Shown here: positions 1-15,215 of the stretch, one piece after another | How the letters are laid out: each line of letters begins with the position of its first letter | Numbering within the stretch: position 1 is the first letter of the stretch | Position numbers and translations under genes: made by a program | From: Absidia repens | Taxonomy: Eukaryota > Mucoromycota > Mucoromycetes > Mucorales > Cunninghamellaceae | Length of the DNA: 64,000 bases | Reading direction: 5' to 3' | Assembly: GCA_002105175.1 (NCBI GenBank) | Contig: MCGE01000001.1 | Span: 1,240,001-1,304,000, forward strand | The notes under the pieces: model-generated | The model's database searches: none | What the model was told of the DNA's origin: nothing | Seen by the model: the letters and a program-made list of their open reading frames with translations, nothing else

Positions 1-97
1 CGTAGACAAAAAAAAAAAAAAAAAAAAAAAATTACATGGTCTACTGAAACATATATCGTACTCACTCATTCGTATCTGTAAAACTCCTGCCCTTTAG

Positions 98-1728
<1,631 letters not shown>

Positions 1729-4291
1729 AATACGGATGGGATTTAGCATACAGGAGTATCTATTATTTTGCCCTAGTTTACTTTAGTTTGGTTTATTGTA
1801 GTTGTTTTATGTGTGTGCTGCTTATTGTGAAATAAATTTGGAAAGGAATGCCGTGTTTTTTATTATCAAATATTGTCTTGTCTTCTTTTTAGAATGTTTA
1901 TTTATTTGTTTGTTGAAAAATGCCTCAGCGAAAGTGATGGCAACCATTAAAAATGTAACCGATCACCACAAAATAGCAATGACATGGGGTGAATTTCGGT
2001 AATGAAAAGCGTGTGACTTTACCCATAAATATCAATGATCTTCGCGGTTTTTTTTTTTTTTTTTGTCTTTCGAGAAACAGAAGAAAGAAGAAAAAAAGGG
2101 GGACCACAGAGATATGGGGCTTCGATGGTAAAACACGATGGTTACTCAAAATGGGTTGGAACTATACCTATTGTTTCCGATTGGTGTTCAGGTCTTAAGT
2201 TTAAATTGAACGACGATCTTTTTGATTGCTCTTCAAAAGAACACAGAGTCAATATAGTGCATTGTATTGTAAAAATCTGGGGCTCTAATAATATTTATTC
2301 AAGTTATAGATTACAAGAACAACCTCAATTAAAGTGCCGCTTATGCAAAAAAAACCAAGTTGCTTTGTAGCGATATGAAATTTTTATTCGAGAATACATA
2401 GTACAATAGATCGAATGAGCATCTGTCAAAAAAAAAAAAAAGGATGCTTCAATGTGTGTAATTAAATAGATACAGTATGTCGATGATGATGATGATGTTG
2501 ATAACACTCGTTACCTCCCGATTTAGGATGGAAATTTGCTTCAATGTTCAACCTTAGATCAGGTCACACTGCCCCCCCTTCTTTACCCCACCAATCTTAT
2601 TTAATGTTTGTTCTTTTGATCAGTGTAGATTCTTTTTTATTTTGTTTTTTGTTTTGTTGGGGGACAAAGAGACAAGTGATCATCGTTTCCTTTTTTATCT
2701 GGCCAAGTTAAGCACACACTCGCCACCTTTTTTCTTCCATTATCTCATTGAGACTTTTCGTCACATCATCAGCATTATCTTAAACTATAAAAATATTCTT
2801 TATGTTTCTTTTGTCAAAATAAAACGAACTGACAAGGATGACCATCGCTCCTTTTTCTGTAGTCTTCTGACATTTTTATTGTCCCTATACCGAATGACGA
2901 AGCCAGGGGCAGCAGGAGCTACAAATTAAGAAATGGATTCACACCCCGCTCATTCGTCCTTTAATGCCCAGGGCCAAGTCGACTTTTTCATATAAAACCA
3001 AGTTTTATATTATAAAATGAGTGGTACCAATAAAGATTTTTCCGATGAGAAAGTTTATTTGAATCTTGAAACGTTACTATGTGCCTCCATCCCCACAAAA
3101 AAAAAAAAAAAAAAAGAATATATAACGATACCTAAAGGAGAAAAATGAAAAAATCGGGGGAGGAGAGGGCTTAAAAAAGGGGCAGGGTGAATATTTTGAC
3201 CAAAAGAAATAATTTTTTTATAATAGGCACTTTTTTGTTTGCTATATATAAAAAAAAAAATATGGTTCACGCGCGTGGTCCATTTTGTACTATTCTATGT
3301 ATAAAATAGTTTGTGTGTGTGTGTGTGCGTATGCATGAGTGTACTGTTTTGTGATGTGTTTGTGTCTCTCGGATGGGCATTTATTCTGATTGGCTTAAAA
3401 TTCAGTAGGGTAACACTAGTTCCTTGCTCCTCAAATAAAGAAAAAGCTTTTATATATATATTTATATATATTACCATTCGTTGCCAACATGAATTGATAT
3501 TAGGAGCAGCATGTATCTTACAGTTACTATCATAAGGTTAAACCAAGAGCGGTAAGGTGTTCTTTTTTTTAGCCCGTTTCATATTCTCCAAAAAAAAAAA
3601 AGAAGAGGCCCATATGTCCAACTGGTTTGTATCACCCAATCAACTTTTGACCAGCTGAAGCTGAGAAGAAGCTTCTAATCTTCGGCCAATCAGATCGCGG
3701 AGAATTGAGATAAATCATATCATTTACCGTCACTCTGATTAGCTGGCTCGGTGAAGAGTAATAATACAGGAACCAAAGAAAGTGCTCATTTCGCAACATG
3801 GCGCTATTAGGTCTTTGACAAATAAATAATAAAAAAAGAAGGGTTCTCCACCTAATCGTTGAATTAGTTGAGGGGAGTGGGATAGCCAAATATTTTAAAA
3901 AGGCGAAGATTAGAGTGTATACAATACGTAAAGCTTATTATATATGTGTATATAAAAAAAAAGAGGCGGATGCCGGGGGGAATAGGTTGATAGAATGAAA
4001 GGGGGTTAAAAAAAGGTAGAGGGGTGTGAACCTTCTTTGTGAAGTGACCAAGTGGATTGCCTGGAGCGGTACTTCAATCTCATATATAAATTCTTTTTTT
4101 GGCTTTTCTCTTTTTTTTTATTCTCTTTTTCTTTTCTCTTTCTTTTTTTCTATCATTTTCTCTTTTATTTTATTGAAACGATATAGAAATTATATCACGT
4201 TTTTGAATACTCGCCCTTTGTTGCAGCCAAACCTCATTATATATTCTTTTGACATTACTCGATCACATTCATCGCATTTTTACTCTCCCTC
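1729..4291. other. VPS4-GATA intergenic region
   Basis: This stretch holds the VPS4 3' UTR, several A/T homopolymers (for example 3097-3114) and a short GT microsatellite near 3311-3327. A strongly CT-rich tract at about 4095-4165 is the likely 5' leader of the GATA gene. Short open frames here have no recognisable domain and are interrupted by homopolymers, so no gene is called. Confidence 0.6.
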
Positions 4292-6090
4292 ATGGTGAAA
4301 GCTGAACAGTATTCTACGACGACGGAATTCCTTTTGACCAAGGAACCGTTTTCTCACTTGCTTCGACAATCTTTACCTTCACCTTCCTCTTCGTCTGATG
4401 GTCAGGTCTTCAGTAGTTTTCCTTCACCTACATCGTCCAATGATTCTTGCTTAGAACACACCCCACACAGTCAACAGCACTTTCAACAACAACAGTCTTC
4501 TTCGCCTCACTCATCTTATTTCGACCCGAATGCACTTCAAGGATTGTCACCAACTGTACTACAAGCCCTTTATCATGGCCAATCGACTACAACCAATGGC
4601 AACAGCAGCACCAACGCGGGCATACCTGTTTCTGGTTTTTCGATGGAAAGTTTTGATCAATTTGTTCAATTCGATGATGATGGCCAATATCAGCAGCAAC
4701 TCCAACAGCATCAATATCAGCAAAATCAACAACGTGAACCAACCGTTGCACCTGCAGCCATTACTAAGACTTCAACTCAGCCCAGAATGACGCCTGCCAC
4801 CACCACACCTTCCACAGTCTCGTCGACTCAGCAGCAGCAACGCACACGCCAACTCGAATGCTCAAATTGCCATGTCACCAGCACCCCATTATGGAGACGC
4901 ACACCCGACCGTGTCCATTTTCTTTGCAATGCATGTGGACTCTATTATAAACAATATGGAAATCATCGGCCTCTTCATGTACGACAAAAGCAACATCCCC
5001 AAAAACAGAAACCTGCTCCCTCCTCGTCCTCATCCTCCTCTTCAGCTCCTGCTCCTCATGCTGCTGTTATTGGTGCTAGTACTGCATCCAAGCCTTCTGC
5101 CTCTTCTACTTCCAAACCCTCAAGTCCCCGCTCTGCTACCAGTGTCAATGGAACTGATCTCAAAGGTGATCATCATTCACAGCCAGGTCATGGTACGTTG
5201 ATGATTCACGCTATGCCCTCACCCAGTGTATCTCATGCCAGCGTGACTATACCTGCTACCACCATGGATAACTCGACAACTCAACAACAACAACAACACT
5301 CATCATCCCTATTCTCTATACCGACATTGCCTATGAATGAACAACAACACGAATGTGCCCATTGCCACCAAACGACTGCCTCTTTTTTGCATAAGAATCA
5401 GCATGGTGAATCTGTATCTGTATGTAATGCATGTGGACTCTACACCAACCTTCAACAACATTATCACCATCATCATCACCGCGACGGAGCACCTCCTGGG
5501 ACGAAAAAGACGAAACAACAACAAAAACGACGCAAAGTGATGTCCCCTGAAAATGATATTTCATCTCTGGATCAACACTATAAAGGGCTATCCGCATCAA
5601 CAACACCATCATCATCATCATCATCATCGTCCTCTCCTCCTTCGACATCGTCCTCTCCATCATCACCGCTTATGCCATCTCAGGTAAAAAAAAAATAAAA
5701 AAAATAAAAAAAAGAGGACCACGATCAACATCTTCCGTTACTCATCATTCATCATCATCTTTTTTTTTTGTGCAGATACAGCAACAATTATTGACATCAA
5801 ACCCGATGGAGCATCCACCTCTTTTCCAACAACATCAAGCGTTATTAGACCAACAAGCATCTCAAGCTCAATCACAATCCAAGGACTGGAATGAATTTGA
5901 CGATACTCGTTTCAAAAATCTACTTCACCGAATGAATCAGCAACAAATGCATGGTTTTCTTGGTATGCTAGAACGACGATGTGCCATTTTACGATCCATT
6001 CTCTATGCCGACCCTTCATCATCATCTTCACCCGCTATTGATCTGACCGATATGAATCTCTCTCTCCCTTATGGCCCTCATGCTACTTAG
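4292..6090 (+). CDS. GATA-type zinc-finger transcription factor, two fingers
   Basis: Predicted 568-residue nuclear DNA-binding regulator, exons 4292-5683 and 5776-6090 (phase 0 intron). The N-terminal 185 residues are Ser/Gln-rich. Finger 1 (about residues 190-215) is a normal GATA finger with CSNC, 18 residues, CNAC, including TPLWRR and GLYYKQYG. Finger 2 (about residues 355-380) keeps the cysteine pairs and CNACGLY, but spaces them by 19 residues and lacks the LWRR contact motif. It is followed by a His-rich run and a basic [11 protein letters not shown] stretch that could be a nuclear signal. The second exon encodes a Gln-rich helix and a compact segment ([15 protein letters not shown] to [11 protein letters not shown]) that may be a dimer or partner surface. 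Start chosen as the first ATG after the CT-rich leader. Whether it acts in nitrogen, iron or light control cannot be told. Confidence 0.88.
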
Positions 6091-7374
6091 TTTTCTTTAT
6101 TGTTTAGTTTTAGTATAGTCGTTTTTATTTTTATCTTTACATTAGCTGTTTTATATATATTTTTATACATATATCTTATTCATAGTATAGTTTATCACCC
6201 CTCATTCCTTTTTATTTATTATTCATTACATATACGCACACCCACACTTCACACCCACACTTCCCCATATATATTCTTGTTTGGTTTTACACCGTCGATC
6301 GGGTTGAAATCATTTTTATTTGCCTTTTTATTTTTTCCCCTAGTTTGATTCTTGTATACATTTTTTTTCTCTTTACCCAATCTACTTACTACCTGTTTGA
6401 TAACTCTTTTTTTTTCTCACCCTTTATTTTTACCTTGACCATTTTAGTTTCACCTCTTTTTTATTACAATAATAATAATAATAAAAAAAACACAACATTT
6501 ACACAAACATGTCCACCTGCAATGAATGATCATCCTTGTGAACTTTTTGGAATTATAGTCTAGCCCTTTATTTGAAGGAGTGAGTGAGTGAGAGAACGAC
6601 GGGACTGGGGGGGATGCTCCTTTTTTATTTTTTTTTATTTTACTTGGTTTTGGTTTTCGATCACATCATGTGGTTGTTTTCTACTTAAAGAATAGCCTTC
6701 ATCGCTTTTATATTATCCTATTGGAAGATCCTCGAGGGCAAAAAAATAAAAATTGTGGGGTGTTTTTTTTTTCTTTAATGTGTGACGATCCTTCTTGAGC
6801 CAATACCCAGTCTATATATAAAACAAAAAAAAATATGCATAAATATATGAATGCAGATTGTCCTGTTTGATGATAATCATCCCTAGTCACTGTTAATGAG
6901 TGTGTGTCCAAATAGACCTTTTTTTTTTTCTCATTTGAGGTAATGGGATGGTTATGACTGTTGTCGACGATGATACATGTCAGGATAGATAGGGTTGTGT
7001 ATTGAAAAAAAAGAAACCTAGTTGATATTCGATCACATTACCATCTATCAAAAGGGTAGTACAAAACAATCCATCATTGGGTAAAAAAAGAAGCACAATC
7101 AATCAATCAATGTTTCCAATTTGTTTATTATTTATTATGTTTGGGAAGAAGACAGTGGGAATGAAGATATAAAAAAGAAAGAGAGAGAAAAAAAAAAGGA
7201 AGAAAAACGTGTATAGGTAAAAAGGATAAAGAATGACTACTAGAAGATATAGCACACAATGGAAGAAGGATATATATATGAATAGTATATAAAACTAAAA
7301 ATAAAGAAGAGTGATAAAAAAAAAGTTGGGTATTGGGGTAGAAAAGTGTCTAAAACTAATACTATTCTACTCCA
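6091..7374. other. Convergent 3' intergenic region
   Basis: This lies between the 3' ends of the GATA gene and PMA1. It is T-rich then A-rich, with AATAAT/AATAAA-like signals near 6470-6485 on the plus strand and A/T homopolymers. No coding segment or RNA gene is recognised. Confidence 0.6.
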
Positions 7375-10300
7375 TTATGCATTCAGCATTTGAGCCGCTT
7401 GATTTGTCTAAAAAAAAAAAGTGGTGCAAATAGGTCATTAGTATGTCTCAATCTCGTTTTTTTATATTTTTATTTTGACTGCCGACAGTGGTAATCATTT
7501 ACCTGAATAGAAGAGAATCGACGCATTTCCTTGGCATCCGTGCTCATCCGCTTATTCATTCCCAGCAGGCGCTTTCCAAAGTTTTGAGGGCGTTCCAAAG
7601 ACTTCAAAGAGCGAGTACGGTTGGCATAGTATCTTGCAGATGAAGTAGCCGAGATCGCCGAAGCACGACGAGAATGGCCACCAGCCAAAGGCACGTGGTT
7701 TTCTTGCAAGGTGTTTCCAGTAGGTTCAAAGAAGTGACGCATACTAAACTTGATCAAGTCCATGGGAAGGAACCAAATTACATTCCATCTACAATTAACA
7801 AAAAGTCAACCATCATATTCATTTCTCATTTAAAAAAAAAATCAGGTACTTACACCCAAACAATGGCAGCCCATTTCCATCCACAGCCGCGAACCAAAGT
7901 GAATTCCCAATTGGCATACACCGCAATAAAGGTTGCCAGTAACTGCGCTACAACAAACGCACACATGAGCATCATAGAAGGACGTTCAGTAAACCACATG
8001 CCGCGAGATCGAGTGACAAAGATAAGCGCTTGAGAAATAGTAGATACTTGGAGATAAACGATTGAGTGGTAAAGGGGTTCGTTAGGATCCTCGAAGCGCT
8101 CCACACCAAAGTTGTTTTTGAAAAAGTCGGTTTTGAAGGCAACGGCAAAGAAGGCAACAGTGGACACACAGAGGTACATTCCGTAGACGATGGCATAAGA
8201 GAAGATTTCACGCAAGTTCCACGCATCTGGATAAGGGGAGGGTTTGACACGGTCGGTAGAGATGGTCATAATCGTACCGTCATTCAAAATAGCAATAATC
8301 AACACCAAGAAAGGAGGGAAGTCATGTTCAAAGGCCCAGCAGAGAATGGAAAATCCAACCACAACACGCACAGTCACCGAGCAAGTATAGATAGAATAGT
8401 TTCGCATACGTTGGAAAATTTGTCGGGATCCAATAATAGCTTCGACAATCACAGACAAACCAGGTTCAGTCAATACGATATCGGCAGCAGAACGAGCAGC
8501 ATCAGAAGCGTCGGCCACAGCAATACCCACGTTGGCTTTGGAAAGAGCGGGAGCATCGTTGACACCATCTCCTGTCATTGCCGTCATATGACCCAGAGCT
8601 TGCAATCGTTCCACAATTTCGTACTTGTGTTCAGGATACACACCAGCAAACCCGTCACATTGTAACACCATTTGATCAATGTCGGCATAACCTGATCCAG
8701 GGGGAGGTCCCTCCTTGAGCGTCTTTGACAAAAACATATTGTCACCCATACCAAGACGACGGCCCGTTTCTTTTCCAATAGCGAGTTGATCACCAGTAAT
8801 CATCTTGACTTGTACACCCAAAGCAATCGAACGGTCAATGGTTTCCTTGGTATCAGAGCGAGGAGGATCATAAATAGGCAACAGACCAATCAACCGGAAA
8901 CCTTTGCCTTCACCGTCCACTTGACCACTAGGCACGTCATCCACTGCTACAGCAAGCGCACGGAGACCACGGCGAGCAAATTCATCCACATCATCGTTCA
9001 AAGCCTTGATCTGAGCATCGTTCTTGTCCCTTGAGCAAAGGTCCAGAATGGTGTGTGACATCCCTTTTGTGACGCGGCAGGTGGCACCGTCAGATTGTCG
9101 ATGGTAGGTGATTTCCGTTCGTTTGACCACAGGATTAAAAGGCTTGAATTCAAGTTCTTCAATTCCAGCACGCGCCATGGCAGGATCAGGGAGGGAGTTG
9201 GTAATACAAAAATCGATAGCGTCTTGATTCTCAGTACGACAGGCAAAAGCAGAGAGTTGAATGATTTCATCACCATTGAATTCAGCATATGCCTTGATGG
9301 TAGGTTTGTCCACAATAAGTTTGTTCAAAGTGAGCGTACCGGTTTTGTCAGAGCAAAGGATGGTGACAGCAGCCATTTCTTCAATAGCAGTAATACGAGT
9401 CACAATCGCCTTGTGTTCGGCAAGTTGTTTGGCACCAATGGCAAGCGTCACAGATAAAACAGTAGGCATGGCAATGGGAATACCACCAATGAGCAACACC
9501 AAAACATTGTCGATACCTCGGCGATAAGCGTAATGGAAGCCAGCATACATCACAATAATTTCAATCACCAAAAAGATACCAATTGTCACAAGACAAAAGT
9601 TCCCAATTTTAGCCAAAATCGTTTGCAAATGACCTTCTTCTTCACCAGCTTCACCAACTAGCTTTGCAGCACGACCGAAGAATGTATTGAGACCAGTACC
9701 AATAATAATAGCTTCCGCTTCCCCTTGCTTCACGGTGGATCCAGAGAAGATTTCATCACCCGCCTCTTTCCCGACTGGTAACGATTCACCAGTCAAAGCA
9801 GCTTGATCGATTGAGACTTGTCCATGAGCCTGAAAAAAAAGAGACCGAGAAAGAAGGTTAAGCGTCGATATATATATATATATATAAAATAAAGGTCAAG
9901 CAATACTTACAGAAACGAGACGACCATCGGCAGGAATAACATCTCCCAATTTGATCGAGACCACATCACCAGGCACCAAATCAGCGGCTTCCATTGTTTT
10001 CCATTGACCATCACGCTTGACCTTACATTCTGGAGCCAACGATTCCATCAAAGCCTTGACAGCATTTCCCGCTTGACGTTCTTCCATAAAACCAATAGTA
10101 GCATTTGCCAATAATAAGAGCACAATACCAATAAAGTCTGGATAATCAGGTGGTCGATTGTCGCCATTGGAGAGTGCAATTGACACAAGAGCTGCTGCTT
10201 CCATGACCCATGATAAAGGATTCCACATAAAACCCAAAAACTGCCAGAAAGGGTTGATTGTCTTTTGTTCCAATCGATTGGATCCGAACTTTTCAATACG

Positions 10301-10540
10301 ACGTGCCGCTTCATCAGACGTCAAACCATTGGATGTTGTTCTACGAATACAATAATGAAAAAAAAACAATGAGTGATTATTTGTTTGATAATAAGCTCTC
10401 CAGGGAAAAAAAAAGGTCAAAGCATCTTACTGTAGTAATTCGAAAACGTCACCGGGTTCCATAGTAGACAGGTCATATTTGTCTTTGTCGTATAATTCTT
10501 CCACCGTAAGCGATTGAAGATTTCCGCCTTTTTCTGCCAT
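7375..10540 (-). CDS. PMA1: Plasma-membrane proton-exporting P-type ATPase
   Basis: Predicted 944-residue P3A ATPase that pumps protons out of the cell to power secondary transport. Exons on the minus strand: 10540-10431, 10340-9911, 9829-7854, 7788-7503 and 7407-7375; phases agree throughout. Seen in order: N-terminal [16 protein letters not shown] segment, membrane pair with [10 protein letters not shown], actuator-domain TGES, the phosphorylation motif CSDKTGTLT with the phosphorylated Asp near residue 341, nucleotide-domain [18 protein letters not shown], hinge [11 protein letters not shown], then the C-terminal helices. The tail after the last helix is basic and Ser/Arg-rich ([15 protein letters not shown]), fitting the autoinhibitory domain of fungal pumps, which is controlled by phosphorylation. 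The last exon is only 11 codons ([10 protein letters not shown], stop). If the last intron is retained, the protein ends [10 protein letters not shown] instead. Length fits the family (about 920). Confidence 0.95.
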
Positions 10541-13500
10541 TACTCAAACAAGTAGATCAAAATACAAAAGGTAATGTAATGGGAAGTGATGAGAAAAAGA
10601 AAGTAAAAAAGGAGAAGAGAGATAGAGATAAAAGGTGGTATGACTATAAATAAAATATGGATTCAAGTTTTTTTTTTTTCAGTCTAAAGAAAGGGGTGGG
10701 GAGAGAGTGTGTTTTGCCGTGTGGATATGGAGAGGAGGGCAAGACAATTTTTTTTTCTTTCTTGAATACTATATAAAACGACGGGAATTACACAGTAAAA
10801 AGGAAAACAAAAAAGGGGAAAAAGAGTATAATGTTCAATAAAAAAAAGAAGGATATATAAAGATACGCAAAAAAAGAAAAGAAAGAAAAAATGAAAGCAA
10901 AAGAAATGAAAAGGAGATGAATTTTATAAGAAACAGCTGAGTTTTAATAATAGAGTTGGAAGGGGCGAGCAAAGCGCAATGATATGCAAGATCTTGGAAC
11001 ACTATCTATTCTTATTTATGTGTGATGTATTTATTTAATATCCTTTAGGTCTACGGTATATTTTTTTATAGTCTCCTTTTTTTTTCTTTATTTATTTGGC
11101 TACCCCCCAACTCCCTCTTCAGCCCGTAAAGTTGACCGACGTAATCCGTCATATTCTTTGATTTCTTTCTATTCTATGATCCATACTCTTCTCCTACAGG
11201 CCCCCTATTTATTCTTAGAAAAATCAAGACGATCAAGTTGGAATACGCCACCACCCAAGAAAAAAAAAAAAAAGTTATTCAATTAGTTATGGTCCAAATT
11301 TTCTTCTTGTTTGAGACGGTTTGTCGGATCCTGATGATTATGATGATGATACATTACAGTAGTATTGATGATAATAGATATATCAAACAAACAATAAATA
11401 GACCAAATCCGGTAAATGACATTTATAATAATTACATTGTTTCACCGCATTGATTTTTTTTTTCCATTTGAATACCTATGCTTATCATATCAATGCTTTT
11501 GCCCTCCCTTTTGTCGAACAAATATGCACCGTTTTGTAAACACAAACCATAATTGACCACTTTTCCGTTCTCCCTCATTTTTTCTTTTTAGTTCATCATT
11601 TATCAGCACCATCTGATTTCAACGGGACACAGCATTTAACTTATCTATTCTTACTATCGTATCCTTCATTTTTAGCTATTTTATTAGTTTATGATAAATA
11701 AATATTGAAGTCGAGTATTGTTTTATGGTTTTCCCTGGTAAAATGCAAAATACAAATAGGAACACAAGCGGAATATCAAAAAGACACATCAATTATTTAT
11801 TCGCAGTATACTGTATGTACAGTACCTGAAGATTTAATACAGTATATGATCTTCGTCGGTTTGGGTGTAATATAAAAGGGGAGCCAGAATCAAAAAACGC
11901 AAACATACTGGATGAAAGAGGGGTGAGGCTCTTTTTTTTTTTTTTTTCCTATGGAAACGCTAGAAGCGAATATTGGTAGGCTGATCATGGTGTAATTACT
12001 TTTGAGCTGCATGAATTGCGGAGTTTTTAAATTTGAAGGACATCAATGTGCTTTTTTCAAGGACCAATTTATTTTTGGTATGAATTACCAAGCACATTAA
12101 CTAGGTATTAATAGCATTTTACCAGACTTGGAATCATTTAGATACATCAATAGAACTCGTAGAATAAAGCGTGGCCTAATGATAAGGGCTTGATAAGATG
12201 AAATCAAATCACCTTTTGCTTATCTAGTAATAAAATTAAAAAATCATGATCTCCTACTATAAAAGGCATTTGCCTTTAGAACGCTGTGCCATCGTATTGC
12301 AGAATGAGCAGTGTTTATTTTCTTTTTCTTCTATATGAAAATCTCGAAGACGTTTCGATAAGGGGTTGAAAAAAAAAATCCACTTGATCGGAATTTGGGA
12401 TTGTCGTATCATATCATATGAAGTCCTCCTTTTTTTTTTAAAAAAAAACCCTCCTGAGTCAACAACATTGGCTCGATTGTCATGATTCTAAATCTTAATA
12501 TTGAATCCCCGCCCGAGAAGTTGCAGTTATACACATATTCTATCTGCAAAGTCCGTGATCCAACCTATTATTGCCATCATACCACATATTCAAATACCCT
12601 ATAAAACCAAAACCCACATCATTTCCGATCCGAAGTATGCCCGATAAAAATATATCATTTTTATTAAAAGAAATGAATCAAATCGAACATAAATGGTAAA
12701 CTAATATCTATTTAAATCTAAACTAATGACTATTCTATTCAAGCTACCAAAGACCAGGTCCAGGTCCAGTTCCAGGTCCATTGTTTTATTGTCCCATTGT
12801 TCGTTTGTAAATTGTCTCACCCCAGTCCAACAAATCCACAAAATAGGAAAATGTCAATAATTTACCTGATTTAATTGTCAAGCGAGAGAAAGACTGAGAC
12901 ACCACCATTTGTAAATGTTCGGATAGAGAATATTGGATTGAATCATCATGGCAGTCCCCCCTACCTTTGTTGAGTATCCCCACTTCGATTGTATTCCTAT
13001 TTTCATTTCCATCCACCGTCGTTGTTTTTTTATTTCAAGACTTGAACAATGTCCTGAATCAAAAAGACGATTTATCGTTTTTTTGCCGTTTTTCCTGTTG
13101 TTAGCCCACATGCATATATATTCGGTAGTTTTCTTCTTTTCTGCCTTTGCGCCCCCCACCCCTGATGTAATTCGCAGTTTGTTGTCAATGTGCCAAAAAT
13201 AATAATGGTCCAGATGTTTCCCTGTTCCGCCTATCATCACCTTTGCATCAACTATATATATCTCGATCCATGCAGCCATTGATGCAAACCAGTCGCGTGT
13301 TCCTGCAAGATAATCCGCCCCGTCCGCCCACCCCCTTTGTTGCACACTATGTAGGTTGATATAATAATAACTTGTCCAACCCCACTCCCCACATCACTCT
13401 CGTTATTGCCGCTGTTACTATTGCTATTGCTGCTGTCGGTCGTGATAAATGTCAAATTTGTCGTAGTCGTCATCGAAGCACTGATAGATATATTAAAAAC

Positions 13501-14054
13501 ATACCAAGTGAGTAATAACATAACAATATATCCAAAAAGTTTTCTGGTTTTAACCGCTTACCTTGTATTGATGATAGCTTATGCTTGTCTATACTTCCAG
13601 TCACTAATGCGTGACTCAAAAAAAAAGCGCTTTGTGAGATTAGAATATATAATAAAGACGCTTCCCATAATGCCCTAACCAATTTTATCTTGTTCGATAC
13701 AAGTATTGCTGTTGACATCCTTACCTTTGAATGTCGCCATATATGTATTTTGTGTTGTAACCCAAGTCAGATGCTATGATTCACGACAGTATTGTTGCCA
13801 TTCGTTTCCTGAATTGAATGAATAAAAGGGTTATTTGTTGACAACAAAAGGCGAAAGAACTCAGGACAATTAAAACGCCGCTCTCGAAAAGAGGCAAACA
13901 CTTTTTGTGGGACTTCAACGTTTGACGACCTGCCCGCCATTTTTCACTTTATAGTTGGTAGCCCCGTGGGGCTTACTCAATAGACTCAACTTTTTTCGTC
14001 GATCAAGTTTCTTTGAGTGGACGGGAACAAAAAAAAATAGGATATATATATAGA
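10541..14054. other. Gene-poor region upstream of PMA1
   Basis: This region includes the PMA1 promoter and leader (purine-rich on the plus strand near 10560-10920). The rest is AT-rich DNA with homopolymers and a 7-bp perfect inverted repeat at 11809-11824. A cluster of open minus-strand segments between about 12.75 and 13.7 kb could hide a small multi-exon gene, but no family is recognisable and no unique splice model emerges. Confidence 0.5.
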
Positions 14055-15215
14055 TACTTCCGTCATTTCACATTTTCATGGACTGTCCCTTGTGGCCCAA
14101 CGGGCTTTCGTTGAGGTTTTTTATATTTTTATTTTTATATTTTTGTTTTTACTATACCATACACAATAAAAATAGTGAGCGTCATCGGTACAGTACCCCT
14201 AGTCATGAAGAATGTATGATTTTCTAGGGGGAGGGGGGTTATGCTGACTATACTGGTGGAGACCTATTAAAACTACTTTTTCTATTTAATGACCAGGGAT
14301 AATTTCAACCAGTCGCTCGGACTCTAGGATGTAGTAGTCATAGTAATATAAACTAGAAAGTAGGGTAAAATAATCTATATAGTGGTAGCTACATTCACCG
14401 CACACTTTAACTTTATGTTAATGTGATTGATTGCGCAAGTTAGGGTCACGCTTAATATCAAGTGATCTAGGACAACCAAAACCCATCGTTAATTGTCATA
14501 ATGAATAAGCCAGTTCGCAGGGGAAACTATCTTATAGAGGTGAAAATGCCTACAACATATCCCAGGCTCATCTATATGATCAGCAACATCTCTACATTTC
14601 ATATCCATTGACCGAACGCTGCCAATTGGTCACTCGGGCTTTGCGGGAAAGTAGTCATAACAATGAGCTAGAATGAAAATGTTTAAAAGGACACTTGCAC
14701 TAAAATTACAATAGCAGCATTGCTCACTATATGCTCGATAAGAGGATGCTTAAAAAAATAGAGTCATATTTTGTTCAAGCAATCTGGGAGCTACTAAACT
14801 ACTAAACTAAAGGCGTGGGGTTTATTGTGACAAGAGATCTATTTCACATGACATGAGAGAGACTAATGGGTCATTTTTCATTGCAACATATAAAAAGAAC
14901 ATATTTTATTTAGATATAGATACAAACTACAGAAGAACTAACACTATCCTAAACTAATCAAAGCTCCAAAGAGTCATCTAATGGAGGGTCTAAATCCTGA
15001 ATCCAAAATGAAAGGGTTTCCCCATGCATCTTGTAATCCCTGAGCTGAAAATGCTTCTAAACTAGTCCTGACACTAATCTAAGTCCAATATAACCCTATA
15101 GAAGTTGAATAGTGAAGAAAAAATGGAGAGAAAAAAAAGAATTGGAAAGAAAGAGAGAGAGTTGGGAAAAAAAATTGGGAGTAAATAAACTTCACGTGGG
15201 CGGAATTTAAATCAT
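14055..15215 (+). repeat. Dispersed non-coding repeat, copy A
   Basis: One of six related segments. Shared landmarks in order: a TTTAATGACCAGG-like block, a TCATTTTTCATTG block, ACATATTTTATT at about 14900, the conserved core AATGAAAGGGTTTCCCCATG (about 15007-15026) followed by CTAGTCCTGACACTAATCTAAG, an A/G-rich tract, and TTCACGTGGGCGG (from 15191). The upstream edge is estimated by comparison with copies B and C. No long open frame. The strand is that of the core as written. Confidence 0.7.

Noticed and set aside
2035..2370. 111-codon plus-strand frame downstream of VPS4
   Set aside because: It begins in a T homopolymer, has no domain and no splice support; it falls in the VPS4 3' flank.
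11809..11824. Perfect inverted repeat TACTGTA-TG-TACAGTA as a possible operator
   Set aside because: Only 7 bp per arm in AT-rich DNA with several similar TACAGTA words nearby; no gene start is close.
14055..15215. Repeat copy A as an LTR retrotransposon or SINE
   Set aside because: No paired long terminal repeats, no TG...CA ends, no tRNA-like A and B boxes and no reverse transcriptase or integrase fragments could be seen in any copy.
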